Assembly (NCBI GenBank): GCA_023441625.1
Contig: JAEZOA010000080.1
Coordinates: forward strand, 1-22,608
Origin: Bacillota bacterium
GTDB taxonomy: Bacteria > Bacillota > Clostridia > Acetivibrionales > DSM-1351
Length of the DNA stretch: 22,608 bases
Reading direction: 5' to 3'
The translations under genes were made by a program, and so were the position numbers. Shown here in pieces: positions 1 to 8,071 of the stretch. Position 1 is the stretch's first letter; the number at the start of each line of letters is the position of its first letter. The notes beneath the pieces were generated by a model. That model ran no database searches and had not been told where the DNA came from. It saw nothing but the letters and a program-made list of their open reading frames with translations.

Positions 1-1286
1 ACCCTGTATATACAAAGACAAAAGAAGACATAGATAATTTTTTAAATAAAATGCCTAATTTTAGTAAAAAGGCCAGAGCAGCAGCCACAAAGTTAAAAGG
101 AACAGTGAAATATTTGTTCACTCAAGGTGTATTTTTTGAACAATTGGGGTATAAGTATTATGGACCAGTTGATGGACATAATCTTGAAGAATTAAATAAG
201 GCCCTGATTGCAGCTAAAAAGATTAAAGGTCCAGTTTTAGTGCATGTAAGTACTCAAAAGGGTAAAGGTTATTCTTTTGCAGAGGAAAGCCCTGATAGAT
301 TCCATGGAATTGCACCTTTTGAGATTGAAACTGGTGAAACTTTTGGAACTAAAGCGCCAGATTACTCAGAAATATTCGGAAATGCTATTTGTGATGCAGC
401 CGCAATTAATGACAGAATTATTGCTATCTCAGCAGCTATGGTAAAAGGAACTGGACTGGACAGGTTTAGCAAAGAATTTCCTCTTAGGTTTTTTGATGTT
501 GGAATAGCAGAGCAGCATGCAGTAACGATGGCTGCTGGAATGGCTATTAATGGTATGATTCCTGTAGTTGCCATATACTCATCCTTTTTACAAAGGGCTT
601 ACGATCAGATAATACATGATGTTGCTATACAAAAGCTACATGTGATATTTGCAATTGATAGAGCAGGAATTGTTGGAGATGATGGAGAAACTCATCATGG
701 TGTATTTGATTTGTCTTATCTAAATCACATACCTAACATAACCATAATGGCTCCTGCTGATTATTATGAATTAAGTCAGATGATTGATTTTGCTATTAAT
801 AAGCAAAAAGGTCCAGTCGCTATTAGATATCCAAGAGGCAAGGGTAAAGAGTCCTTGATAGAAAAGTTTCCTATTGAATTAGGAAAGGGTGCAGTTTTAA
901 AAAAAGGTGAAATGGTTTGTATTTTGGCTGTGGGAAATATGGTAGAGTCAGCTATCGAGGTAGCAGAAAAACTTGAAAATAGTGGTGTTTCTACTGAAGT
1001 TATTAGTACACGATTTATAAAACCAATAGATGAAGAGCTTATTGTTAACTGTGGCAAAAGATTTAAATATATTGTAACACTAGAGGAAAATTGTAAAATT
1101 GGTGGCTTTGGTAGTAGAGTGCTGGAAGTGTTAAATAAACACAGATTAAATACACATTTAGAAGTTATGGGGTTACCAGAGGAGTTTATCCCTCATGGAC
1201 CGAGAAATGAGCTGCTAAAGAAAATTAGATTGGATTCCGCTTCAATTGCAAATAATATTTTACAAATAATCAATACAGCTCAATGA
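1..1286 (+). CDS. dxs: 1-deoxy-D-xylulose-5-phosphate synthase, 5' truncated by window
   Basis: DXS condenses pyruvate with glyceraldehyde 3-phosphate using thiamine diphosphate, the first step of the MEP isoprenoid pathway, and acts in the cytoplasm. The frame is open to the left edge (first full codon at base 3), so this is the C-terminal 428 residues of a protein usually near 620. The ATG at 51 is internal. Visible family motifs are YYGPVDGHN (about base 168), VGIAEQHAV (from 498; its Glu, codon 510-512, is the conserved catalytic acid), YSSFLQRAYDQ, and a DRAG..G.DG.THHG.FD stretch near 658-711. These are followed by the transketolase C-terminal domain. The stop TGA is at 1284. It heads the block running into tlyA, 16 bases away. 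No frameshift is seen. Identification is firm; only the missing N-terminus limits it. Confidence 0.97.
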   Translation, partial: PVYTKTKEDIDNFLNKMPNFSKKARAAATKLKGTVKYLFTQGVFFEQLGYKYYGPVDGHNLEELNKALIAAKKIKGPVLVHVSTQKGKGYSFAEESPDRFHGIAPFEIETGETFGTKAPDYSEIFGNAICDAAAINDRIIAISAAMVKGTGLDRFSKEFPLRFFDVGIAEQHAVTMAAGMAINGMIPVVAIYSSFLQRAYDQIIHDVAIQKLHVIFAIDRAGIVGDDGETHHGVFDLSYLNHIPNITIMAPADYYELSQMIDFAINKQKGPVAIRYPRGKGKESLIEKFPIELGKGAVLKKGEMVCILAVGNMVESAIEVAEKLENSGVSTEVISTRFIKPIDEELIVNCGKRFKYIVTLEENCKIGGFGSRVLEVLNKHRLNTHLEVMGLPEEFIPHGPRNELLKKIRLDSASIANNILQIINTAQ

Positions 1287-1302
1287 ATTTGGAGGATATG
1301 AA

Positions 1303-2118
1303 TTGGAAAAGGAAAGACTTGATATACTACTTGTTGATAAAGGACTATTTGAAAGTAGAGAAAAATGCAAAAGTGCTATTATGGCCGGTACTGTCTGGAT
1401 TAATGGAGTACGTGAGGATAAACCCGGGTCCAAATTCCCTGTGGACTGCCAGATTGAGATAAGAGAAAATACTAATCCATATGTAAGCAGAGGTGGGCTT
1501 AAGTTAGCTAAGGCTATAAGTGAATTTGATATAGTTCTTGAGAATAAAATTTGTCTAGATATTGGAGCTTCTACTGGTGGGTTTACTGATTGTATGTTAA
1601 AAAATGGTGCTGCTAAGGTGGTTGCTATTGATGTAGGATATGGCCAGCTGGCATGGGTACTTAGGAATGACCCAAAAGTAATTTGTATGGAGCGGACAAA
1701 TGTAAGATATGTTAAACTAGATGATATTGGTTTTTTATCAGATTTTGCCTCTATAGATGTTGCATTTATTTCCTTGATAAAAGTAATGCCTCCTGTTTTA
1801 TCTCTACTGAAGGAAGATGCAGAACTTGTCTGTCTGATAAAACCTCAGTTTGAAGCTGGTAGAGAAAAGGTGGGTAAACATGGAGTAGTTAGAGATAGTG
1901 GGGTACATAAGGAAGTCATTATAAACATTATAAACTTTGTGCTGTCCCAGAATTTATATATAAAAGAATTGTCTTATTCACCAATTAAAGGTCCTGAAGG
2001 TAATATAGAATATTTACTTTATGTTTCTAAAACAGACCAGGGCAATTCGATTAAGGAAACTAATAAACTTATTGATGAAGTGGTAGAACAAGCACATATA
2101 TCTCTAGCTAAAAGTTGA
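1303..2118 (+). CDS. tlyA: TlyA family 23S/16S rRNA 2'-O-methyltransferase (hemolysin A-like)
   Basis: This 271-residue protein matches the usual TlyA length. Residues 4-62 form an S4-like RNA-binding domain (RLDILLVDKGL at the start). YVSRGGLKL (60-68) links it to an FtsJ-type SAM methyltransferase domain with motif I LDIGASTGGFTDCML (85-99) and LIKPQFEAGRE (178-188), which holds the conserved Lys180 and Glu184. Characterised TlyA proteins methylate ribose 2'-OH groups of rRNA; the target sites here are inferred from the family. The start is TTG 1303, chosen because GGAGG at 1291-1295 lies 7 bases upstream and the nearby ATG at 1298 is out of frame. In Bacillus the homologue (yqxC) also sits between dxs and argR. 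Older databases call it hemolysin, a historical name. Confidence 0.93.
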   Translation: MEKERLDILLVDKGLFESREKCKSAIMAGTVWINGVREDKPGSKFPVDCQIEIRENTNPYVSRGGLKLAKAISEFDIVLENKICLDIGASTGGFTDCMLKNGAAKVVAIDVGYGQLAWVLRNDPKVICMERTNVRYVKLDDIGFLSDFASIDVAFISLIKVMPPVLSLLKEDAELVCLIKPQFEAGREKVGKHGVVRDSGVHKEVIINIINFVLSQNLYIKELSYSPIKGPEGNIEYLLYVSKTDQGNSIKETNKLIDEVVEQAHISLAKS

Positions 2119-2252
2119 TATCTTTGTTAAACTGAATATGATAGCAAAAAGCTTTAGCATAAAGCTTAGATTCATAGAGAATTATAAGCCTAACTGCTAA
2201 GAACTCTGTATAAAAACATCCATTAAAAGCAGCTTTTGGAGGGTAGTAGACT

Positions 2253-3089
2253 ATGAAGAAAATTGGTGTTGTCACAAATTGTGAAAAGGACAAAAGCTCT
2301 AAATATACAAATCAGTTGATAGAAAGTATAAAAAGATATGGTGGACAGGTTATCCTTCCAACTCCCAGTTCAAATGGTATGGACGGATTTGATGCACAGG
2401 TTGAAGAAATATGCCAAGAATGTGACTTGATTATTTGTTTAGGTGGAGATGGTACCTTTTTAAAAACCGCAAGGACTGCGTACTTATACGATAAACCTGT
2501 ATCAGGTGTTAATCTAGGCACATTAGGTTTTTTAACAGATATTGAAAAAGTTGACATTGATAATTCGGTTGAAAATATAATTAATAATAATTATAAGATT
2601 GAAGAAAGAATGATGTTATCTTCTAAAATATACAAGGGTGGAAAGCTATTTGCTGAAGATGTAGCAATAAATGATGTTGTAATTTCTAGGGATGTACCTA
2701 GGATACTGCATTTAAGTGCCTTCGTAAATGAGAACTTTATTGCTATGTTTCCTGGTGACGGTATAGTGGTATCTAGTCCAACAGGTTCAACAGCATACTC
2801 CTTATCTGCAGGTGGACCAATAGCTGAACCTACTTCTAATATTATAATTATTACACCTATATGTCCGCATATATTGTATTCCAGGTCTTTTGTAGCTGAT
2901 GGTGAACAAAAAATAAAGGTCTGTGTATCTGAAGGCTTTGAACATACAGCAATTGCTAATGTTGATGGTCAGAAGACTTATGATATAACAGGCGGAGATT
3001 ATATTGAAATTGAAAAATCAAATAGCAAGGTAAAGATGCTTAAAACTCATTCTAAGAACTTCTTTACACTTTTAAAAGACAAAATTTAG
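2253..3089 (+). CDS. nadK: NAD kinase
   Basis: NAD kinase phosphorylates NAD+ to NADP+ in the cytoplasm. The 278-residue product carries the family hallmarks: GGDGT at 64-68 in CLGGDGTFLKTA, NLGTLGFL at 87-94, the NDVVI segment at 140-144, the substrate loop with TGSTAYSLSAGGP (177-189), and TPICPH (201-206). The ATG start is preceded by GGAGGG at 2238-2243 with 9-base spacing. A 134-base gap separates it from tlyA. That gap holds a short hairpin (2149-2155 with 2161-2167) but no T-run, so read-through from dxs-tlyA is possible, and an internal promoter cannot be excluded. argR follows 23 bases later. In Clostridia nadK is commonly found between tlyA and argR, which supports the call. Confidence 0.96.
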   Translation: MKKIGVVTNCEKDKSSKYTNQLIESIKRYGGQVILPTPSSNGMDGFDAQVEEICQECDLIICLGGDGTFLKTARTAYLYDKPVSGVNLGTLGFLTDIEKVDIDNSVENIINNNYKIEERMMLSSKIYKGGKLFAEDVAINDVVISRDVPRILHLSAFVNENFIAMFPGDGIVVSSPTGSTAYSLSAGGPIAEPTSNIIIITPICPHILYSRSFVADGEQKIKVCVSEGFEHTAIANVDGQKTYDITGGDYIEIEKSNSKVKMLKTHSKNFFTLLKDKI

Positions 3090-3112
3090 TACAGAAAAGA
3101 GGTAAAATCGTA

Positions 3113-3562
3113 ATGAAGTATAACCGCCATGCAAAGATATTAGAAATAATTGATAACTATAATATAGAAACACAGGAAGAGATTGCCGAGAAGTTAAAAG
3201 AGATGGGTATGGATGTGACCCAGGCTACTGTTTCCAGAGACATCAAAGATCTTCGATTGATTAAGGTTATGTCCTCTGATGGAAAATACAGGTATGCAAC
3301 AATTTCTCAAACAGAGAACCAAGTTTCAAATAGGCTTACAAATATTCTCAATGAGGCATATGTTTCAAGTGATTATGCTAACAATATTGTTGTTGTTAAG
3401 ACTCTTGCTGGTATGGCTCAGGCTGCTGCTTCAGCAATTGATTCCTTAAAATGGCAGGAGATATTGGGAAGCATTGCTGGAGATGATACATTAATTATTG
3501 TTTGCAGAGCTGAAAAAATTGCAGAGGAAATAGTTAATAAGTTTAACAAAATGATTAAGTAG
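3113..3562 (+). CDS. argR: Arginine repressor ArgR/AhrC
   Basis: A transcription factor that, when bound to arginine, usually represses arginine biosynthesis and activates catabolism as a hexamer. Its 149 residues are the normal length. The N-terminal winged helix (about 1-65) contains QATVSRDIKDLRLIKV (37-52), the recognition region. The C-terminal oligomerisation and arginine-binding domain contains GSIAGDDTLIIVC (119-131), with Asp124-Asp125 as the usual ligand contacts. The Shine-Dalgarno AAAGAGG lies at 3096-3102. It is followed by recN after 10 bases, a linkage conserved in Bacillus and Clostridium although the functions are unrelated. No arginine genes are in the window, so its targets lie elsewhere. 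Confidence 0.96.
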   Translation: MKYNRHAKILEIIDNYNIETQEEIAEKLKEMGMDVTQATVSRDIKDLRLIKVMSSDGKYRYATISQTENQVSNRLTNILNEAYVSSDYANNIVVVKTLAGMAQAAASAIDSLKWQEILGSIAGDDTLIIVCRAEKIAEEIVNKFNKMIK

Positions 3563-3572
3563 GTGATTATTT

Positions 3573-5279
3573 ATGCTTTTGCAGCTTGATATACAAAATA
3601 TAGCACTTATAGATAAACTCAGTCTTGAAATTGCACCTGGCTTAAATGTGCTCACTGGTGAGACTGGAGCTGGTAAGTCTATAATAATTGACTCAATAAA
3701 TGCTGTCCTAGGGGAGAGAGTAACAAAGGATTTAATTCGAAATGGAAAAGACAGGGCTATTGTTGAGGCGGTATTTCACTGCAAAAATACATATATAAAT
3801 AATATTCTGGAACAGCTTGGGATTGAACTTGAAGATGAAAATATTATTCTTTCCAGAGAAATCAGTTTATCTGGGAAAAATACTTGTAGAATTAATGGCA
3901 GGCTTGTTAATGTTTCAGTTCTAAAGCAGGTAGGCGAGCTTCTTTTAGATATTCATGGTCAACATGATAATCAATCACTTTTAAAAACCGAAACTCATAT
4001 AGAACTTTTGGATGCTTTTGGTGGAGAAATTATTGAGAAGTGTAAAGCTGAGTATTTTGAGATATTTATGCAGTACAAGTCCATTAAGTCCAAACTCCAA
4101 GAACTTACTGGTGATAAAGGTGAAATTGCACGTCGGATGGATATGCTAAAATTTCAAATTGATGAGATAAAGCATGCTAAGCTTAAGCTTGGTGAAGATG
4201 AAAAACTTAATAAGCAGAGACAGGTTTTAGCTAATTCAGAAAAAATCATAAATTCTATTTTATGTTCTTATGAACTTCTAAATGAAGACAATAACGGTAA
4301 ATCCGTATTATATAATTCAAATAAAGCTTTACAGGAGTTATCTAATATACTCAAATATGATGAAGGCCTAATTCCTGTTTCAGAGAAATTGGAGTCTGTA
4401 ATTTATCAATTAGAGGATATCTGTGAAGATTTACGTACAATAAGAGACGCAGCAGAATTTAATCCTGATGAATTAGCTCATATTGATGAAAGACTCGATA
4501 TTATTGTTAGACTCAAGAGAAAGTATGGAGCAACCCTTGAGGAGATTTTGGAATTTTATGAAAAATCTCAAAAAGAATATGATGATTTATTGAAAAGTGA
4601 AGGTCTCATAAAAGATTTGAATAAACAGTTAGCTATACTTGTCCAAAAATTGACTAGCAGTGCTAGAGAGCTTCATTTAGAGAGACAAAAGGCGGCATTA
4701 GTGTTAGAGGAGAATATTACTTCTGCATTGCAAAATCTCGAAATGAAGAATTCTAGCTTTAAAGTAAATCTTTTATTTAATGAGGAGGACAAGCATTTTA
4801 CTAAAAATGGATTGAATACTGCAGAATTTCTTATTTCTAGTAATATCGGGGAACCTCTTAAGCCACTTAGCAAAATTGCTTCAGGTGGAGAAATGTCAAG
4901 AATTATGCTGGCGATAAAGACAATTTTGGCTAATGTGGATGCCATACCAACACTTATTTTTGATGAAATTGACACTGGTATAAGTGGAAAGGCTGCTCAA
5001 AAAGTAGGGGAAAAGCTTTCCTATATATCAAAAAACCATCAGGTGCTTTGTGTTACACATTTGTCTCAACTAGCTTGTATGGCAGATAATCATTTATTTA
5101 TTGAAAAAAATTCAAATGATGAAAGTACTTTTACTACAGCAAGGTATTTAAATCATAAAGAGCGAGTTGAAGAGATAGCGAGAATAATTGGAGGCTCAGA
5201 TATTACAACTTTAGCCACTGCACACGCTGAGGAACTCATTAATGCCGCTGAAATTTTCAAATGCAGTCAGAATTCTTAA
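3573..5279 (+). CDS. recN: DNA repair protein RecN
   Basis: An SMC-like ATPase recruited early to double-strand breaks. Its 568 residues are typical. The N-terminal ATPase half has Walker A GETGAGKS (29-36) and IHGQHDNQ (127-134, Q-loop region). The central part (about 155-375) is charged and helical, consistent with the antiparallel coiled coil. The C-terminal half has the ABC signature SGGEMSR (437-443) and Walker B LIFDE (461-465), followed by DTGISG. The start ATG 3573 has AGGTGA 6 bases upstream, right at the argR stop. It is the last gene of the housekeeping block; a terminator lies 75 bases after its stop. In Bacillus recN is SOS-induced; no clear LexA box is visible directly before this copy, as expected for an operon-internal gene. 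Confidence 0.97.
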   Translation: MLLQLDIQNIALIDKLSLEIAPGLNVLTGETGAGKSIIIDSINAVLGERVTKDLIRNGKDRAIVEAVFHCKNTYINNILEQLGIELEDENIILSREISLSGKNTCRINGRLVNVSVLKQVGELLLDIHGQHDNQSLLKTETHIELLDAFGGEIIEKCKAEYFEIFMQYKSIKSKLQELTGDKGEIARRMDMLKFQIDEIKHAKLKLGEDEKLNKQRQVLANSEKIINSILCSYELLNEDNNGKSVLYNSNKALQELSNILKYDEGLIPVSEKLESVIYQLEDICEDLRTIRDAAEFNPDELAHIDERLDIIVRLKRKYGATLEEILEFYEKSQKEYDDLLKSEGLIKDLNKQLAILVQKLTSSARELHLERQKAALVLEENITSALQNLEMKNSSFKVNLLFNEEDKHFTKNGLNTAEFLISSNIGEPLKPLSKIASGGEMSRIMLAIKTILANVDAIPTLIFDEIDTGISGKAAQKVGEKLSYISKNHQVLCVTHLSQLACMADNHLFIEKNSNDESTFTTARYLNHKERVEEIARIIGGSDITTLATAHAEELINAAEIFKCSQNS

Positions 5280-5353
5280 AATCACAAAAAATAAAAATTA
5301 TTACTTTTCCTCTTTATTTTACTTGAATAATAAAAATCTATAAAGGTTAACTT

Positions 5354-5385
5354 ATGAGTGTGATTTTTGGTCACGCTCATTTTTT
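5354..5385 (+). terminator. Intrinsic terminator after recN
   Basis: A 10-bp stem (5354-5363 with 5371-5380, one G-U pair, 7-base loop) is followed by a T-run to 5385. It ends the dxs-recN block and insulates spoIVB, which must be expressed in a compartment-specific way during sporulation. Confidence 0.85.
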
Positions 5386-5464
5386 AAGTGTGACATTTTA
5401 GTGTAACAAAGTAAGAAAAAGCAAGCAGCAATTAATTTTTATTAATCGGGAGCGTGATATTAAA

Positions 5465-6787
5465 ATGCACTATTTTAGATCCAATAAAAAAAAGCTGTTT
5501 GTACTATTATTTGTATGTTTTTGCGTAGTTACACTTAGTTATTTACAGGCATTTTCTGTAATACCTGAAAGATTAACTTTATTAGAAGGGGAGGAATATA
5601 TTTATAACTTTAAAAGCTTTTATTTTGTCAATATAAAAGCTGACAAAAATAATGTTTTACAGCTTAATAATAGGGACATAGAGGCAAATGGAAACTATTT
5701 AGAATTAATGTCGCCCCTAGCATTTAAAACACAAAATAAAGGAACTGTGAAGCTTAATTTTAAGGCTTTTGGATTAATTCCTTTAAAGACAATGCAGGTT
5801 GATATTATCCCTTGTAAAAAACTGGTGGCATGTGGTAATACAGTTGGTGTAAAGATTAAGATGGATGGTATCCTAGTAATAGGAGTAAGTGATGTAGACT
5901 CGGATATGGGAAGAATTACTCCTGCTAGGGATGGTGGAATCAAATCTGGAGACATAATATATGAGATAAATGGAAAAAAATTATCAGATATTAATGATTT
6001 GATTTCGCAAATTGATAATTGCAGTGGTAAAAAGCTAGAGGTAAAGTATAAGAGAGGAAATTCATTGGCAAGTACAACAATTATTCCTATAGAAGGCATA
6101 AAAGATAGAAAATACCACATTGGATTATGGGTGAGAAATAGCACCGCTGGCATAGGGACCATGACCTTTTATGATCCTCAGTCACATATTTTTGGAGCTC
6201 TTGGTCATGGTATAACAGATATTGATACAGGTCTTTTAATGCCTGTAAGTACTGGAGAAGTACTAGAGTCAAATATTGTTGCTATTAAAAAAGGAGAACA
6301 AGGGGTTCCTGGAGAATTAAAAGGTATTTTTATGGAGAATAGAGCTCCTATGGGTAAAATAATTAAAAATGATAGCTGTGGGATCTATGGGGAACTCTAT
6401 AGTGGTTTTAATATATTTAAAAATAGAGTATATCCTATTGGTATTAGAGGACAGGTTAAGGTAGGTCCTGCAACAATTTTATCAAATATTGATGGTAATA
6501 ATATTGAAGAGTTCGATATCAATATTGAAAAGGTTGCAAGGCAATCTTTCAGTGGACCAAAAGGAATGGTAATTAAAGTTACTGATAAAAGATTGTTGGA
6601 TTTAACTGGTGGGATTGTGCAAGGAATGTCAGGAAGTCCAATAATACAAAATGGTAAAATTATTGGTGCTGTAACCCATGTTTTAGTAAATGATCCTACA
6701 AGGGGTTATGGTATATTTATTGAATGGATGCTAAAGAATATTGACCAAAATAATTCTGTAAAAATAGAAGAAACACAAGTTGGATAA
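5465..6787 (+). CDS. spoIVB: SpoIVB serine peptidase (stage IV sporulation protein B, S55)
   Basis: SpoIVB is made in the forespore, crosses its inner membrane, and is a protease that signals pro-sigma-K activation in Bacillus. Here the 440-residue protein has a basic start and one hydrophobic segment (about 11-30), then a PDZ domain (about 130-210, with GIKSGDIIYEINGKK at 158-172), then the S55 peptidase domain. Catalytic candidates are His248 in GALGHGITD and Ser389 in QGMSGSPI. Asp374 lies 15 residues before the Ser, matching the spacing of the proposed Bacillus acid. The start ATG has GGGAG at 5448-5452, 12 bases away, which is rather long. It sits directly before spo0A as in Bacillus. 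Whether pro-sigma-K processing works the same way in this organism is not shown by the sequence. Confidence 0.96.
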   Translation: MHYFRSNKKKLFVLLFVCFCVVTLSYLQAFSVIPERLTLLEGEEYIYNFKSFYFVNIKADKNNVLQLNNRDIEANGNYLELMSPLAFKTQNKGTVKLNFKAFGLIPLKTMQVDIIPCKKLVACGNTVGVKIKMDGILVIGVSDVDSDMGRITPARDGGIKSGDIIYEINGKKLSDINDLISQIDNCSGKKLEVKYKRGNSLASTTIIPIEGIKDRKYHIGLWVRNSTAGIGTMTFYDPQSHIFGALGHGITDIDTGLLMPVSTGEVLESNIVAIKKGEQGVPGELKGIFMENRAPMGKIIKNDSCGIYGELYSGFNIFKNRVYPIGIRGQVKVGPATILSNIDGNNIEEFDINIEKVARQSFSGPKGMVIKVTDKRLLDLTGGIVQGMSGSPIIQNGKIIGAVTHVLVNDPTRGYGIFIEWMLKNIDQNNSVKIEETQVG

Positions 6788-6803
6788 GATTTATAATAAA
6801 TAA

Positions 6804-6850
6804 GCATTATTTTATTACTCTTTTGGGCAATAATATAATGTTTTTTTCTT
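6804..6850 (+). terminator. Probable terminator between spoIVB and spo0A
   Basis: CATTAT (6805-6810) pairs with ATAATG (6835-6840), and ATTA (6814-6817) with TAAT (6831-6834), around a 3-base bulge and a 13-base loop. Seven Ts follow directly (6841-6847). The stem is AU-rich and weak, but the position and T-run fit a terminator that separates spoIVB from spo0A. Confidence 0.5.
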
Positions 6851-6938
6851 TATAATATTTGAGAAATATGGTAAAATGAAGGCGTACAAGGAAGATTTTG
6901 TTTTTAAAAATATTTTTTTTAGGCAATTTAGAAAAAAC

Positions 6939-6967
6939 TTGTAATTATGACGAGTTCAAAATATAAT
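6939..6967 (+). promoter_or_regulatory. Sigma-A type promoter of spo0A with a Spo0A-box-like spacer
   Basis: The -35 TTGTAA (6939-6944) and a perfect -10 TATAAT (6962-6967) are separated by exactly 17 bases. This puts transcription start near 6974, about 40 bases before the TTG start codon of spo0A. The spacer carries TGACGAG (6948-6954), which matches 6 of 7 positions of the Spo0A-binding consensus TGNCGAA, so autoregulation is possible. I saw no convincing sigma-H promoter in this gap. Confidence 0.6.
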
Positions 6968-7014
6968 AGATGCATGACATATTTTGGTAAAATAAAATGT
7001 AGGAGGTTATTGCT

Positions 7015-7854
7015 TTGAGTAATAAGAAAATTGAAGTGCTTATTGCAGACGACAATAGGGAATTCGGAGATATCTTGAGCGAATATTTGTCTAAACACAA
7101 TGACATCGGAGTTGTAGGTCTAGCAAGGGACGGTTTAGAAGCAGTTGATCTTATACTCCAAAATTCCCCGGATATTGCAATACTCGATATTATAATGCCC
7201 CATCTTGATGGTTTGGGAGTATTAGAAAAAATTGTTTCATCCAATATGGATAAAAAACCATTATTTATTGTTTTGTCAGCGGTTGGACAAGACAAAATTA
7301 CTCAACGTGCGCTTGCACTTGGAGCAGAATACTATATAGTCAAGCCTTTTGATATGGATGTTCTAGTTAATAGAATCAGACAATTAAAGGATAATACATA
7401 TATACCATCTGCTTCTACATCTTTATCATCATCAATTTCTTCTCACAAGGGCGAGTTCTTTAATTCAGAAAAGAGACCAGCTCATATTACCAATACCTCA
7501 AGAAGCTTGGAGGTTGAGGTAACCAATATTATGCATGAAATTGGCGTACCTGCACATATTAAAGGATACCAGTATTTAAGAGATGCAATAATGATGGTTG
7601 TGAAGGATTTAGATGTAATTAATTCTATTACTAAGTTATTGTATCCTAGTATAGCAAAAGAATATAATACAACACCTAGTCGAGTTGAAAGAGCTATTCG
7701 CCATGCAATAGAAGTAGCTTGGAGCAGAGGTCAAGTTGAAGCTATTGATGCTTTGTTTGGTTATACTGTCAACATCGGAAAAGGTAAACCAACAAATTCT
7801 GAATTTATAGCAATGATTGCTGATAAATTGAGATTGGAAATGAAGGTTAGCTAG
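7015..7854 (+). CDS. spo0A: Sporulation master regulator Spo0A
   Basis: A response regulator that when phosphorylated commits the cell to sporulation and, in solventogenic clostridia, solvent formation. It is 279 residues. The N-terminal receiver has acidic residues Asp12-Asp13, phosphoacceptor Asp58 in AILDIIMP, Ser88 at the switch position and Lys110 in VKPFD. A Ser-rich linker (about 131-150) leads to the Spo0A-specific DNA-binding domain with SITKLLYPSIAKEYNTTPSR followed by VERAIRHAIEVAW (204-236), essentially diagnostic. The start is TTG 7015, chosen because AGGAGG at 7001-7006 lies 8 bases upstream. It has its own promoter. No phosphorelay proteins (Spo0F/Spo0B) are nearby; in Clostridia orphan kinases are known to phosphorylate Spo0A directly. 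Confidence 0.98.
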   Translation: MSNKKIEVLIADDNREFGDILSEYLSKHNDIGVVGLARDGLEAVDLILQNSPDIAILDIIMPHLDGLGVLEKIVSSNMDKKPLFIVLSAVGQDKITQRALALGAEYYIVKPFDMDVLVNRIRQLKDNTYIPSASTSLSSSISSHKGEFFNSEKRPAHITNTSRSLEVEVTNIMHEIGVPAHIKGYQYLRDAIMMVVKDLDVINSITKLLYPSIAKEYNTTPSRVERAIRHAIEVAWSRGQVEAIDALFGYTVNIGKGKPTNSEFIAMIADKLRLEMKVS

Positions 7855-7920
7855 TTAAAATTTGACAATAGCTATTGAAAACCAATGCTGTTGGCAAAGC
7901 CGAATTACAGGTATCAATCA

Positions 7921-7972
7921 AAACTCTTCTGCTTTATTGGATTTTTACTAACCCAATAAAGCAGAAGAGTTT
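7921..7972. terminator. Long perfect 20-bp hairpin after spo0A
   Basis: Bases 7921-7940 pair without mismatch with 7953-7972 around a 12-base loop. Only a short T-run (three Ts) follows on either strand, so it is not a textbook intrinsic terminator. It may still end spo0A transcription, or protect the 3' end of its mRNA. A 12-bp palindrome (7866-7877) and a small hairpin CCAA/TTGG (7882-7894) precede it. Confidence 0.55.
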
Positions 7973-8071
7973 ATTGAAATATTTCATAATTTAGCTTTTA
8001 TAGTTAAATAAAGAAGGTATCTTACAATAAATGTAGAAATTATATACAAACTAATAAAGGTGGTAATACAT

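Noticed and set aside
2119..2252. Possible terminator or promoter between tlyA and nadK
   Set aside because: The hairpin 2149-2167 has no T-run, and no hexamer pair with acceptable spacing was found.
5386..5464. CATTTTA (5394-5400) as a sigma-G/F type -10 for spoIVB
   Set aside because: No matching -35 lies at the right distance; it would fall in the recN terminator stem.
5695..6162. Long open frame on the minus strand opposite spoIVB, and similar minus-strand frames opposite other genes
   Set aside because: They have no ribosome-binding sites or recognisable motifs and lie wholly within well-identified genes.
7879..7915. GAAAACC ... GGCAAAGCC resembles the core of a c-di-GMP-I (GEMM) riboswitch
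   Set aside because: The essential GACGCAAAGCC context and the following GGGTCT-like part are missing, and the spacing does not allow the second helix.
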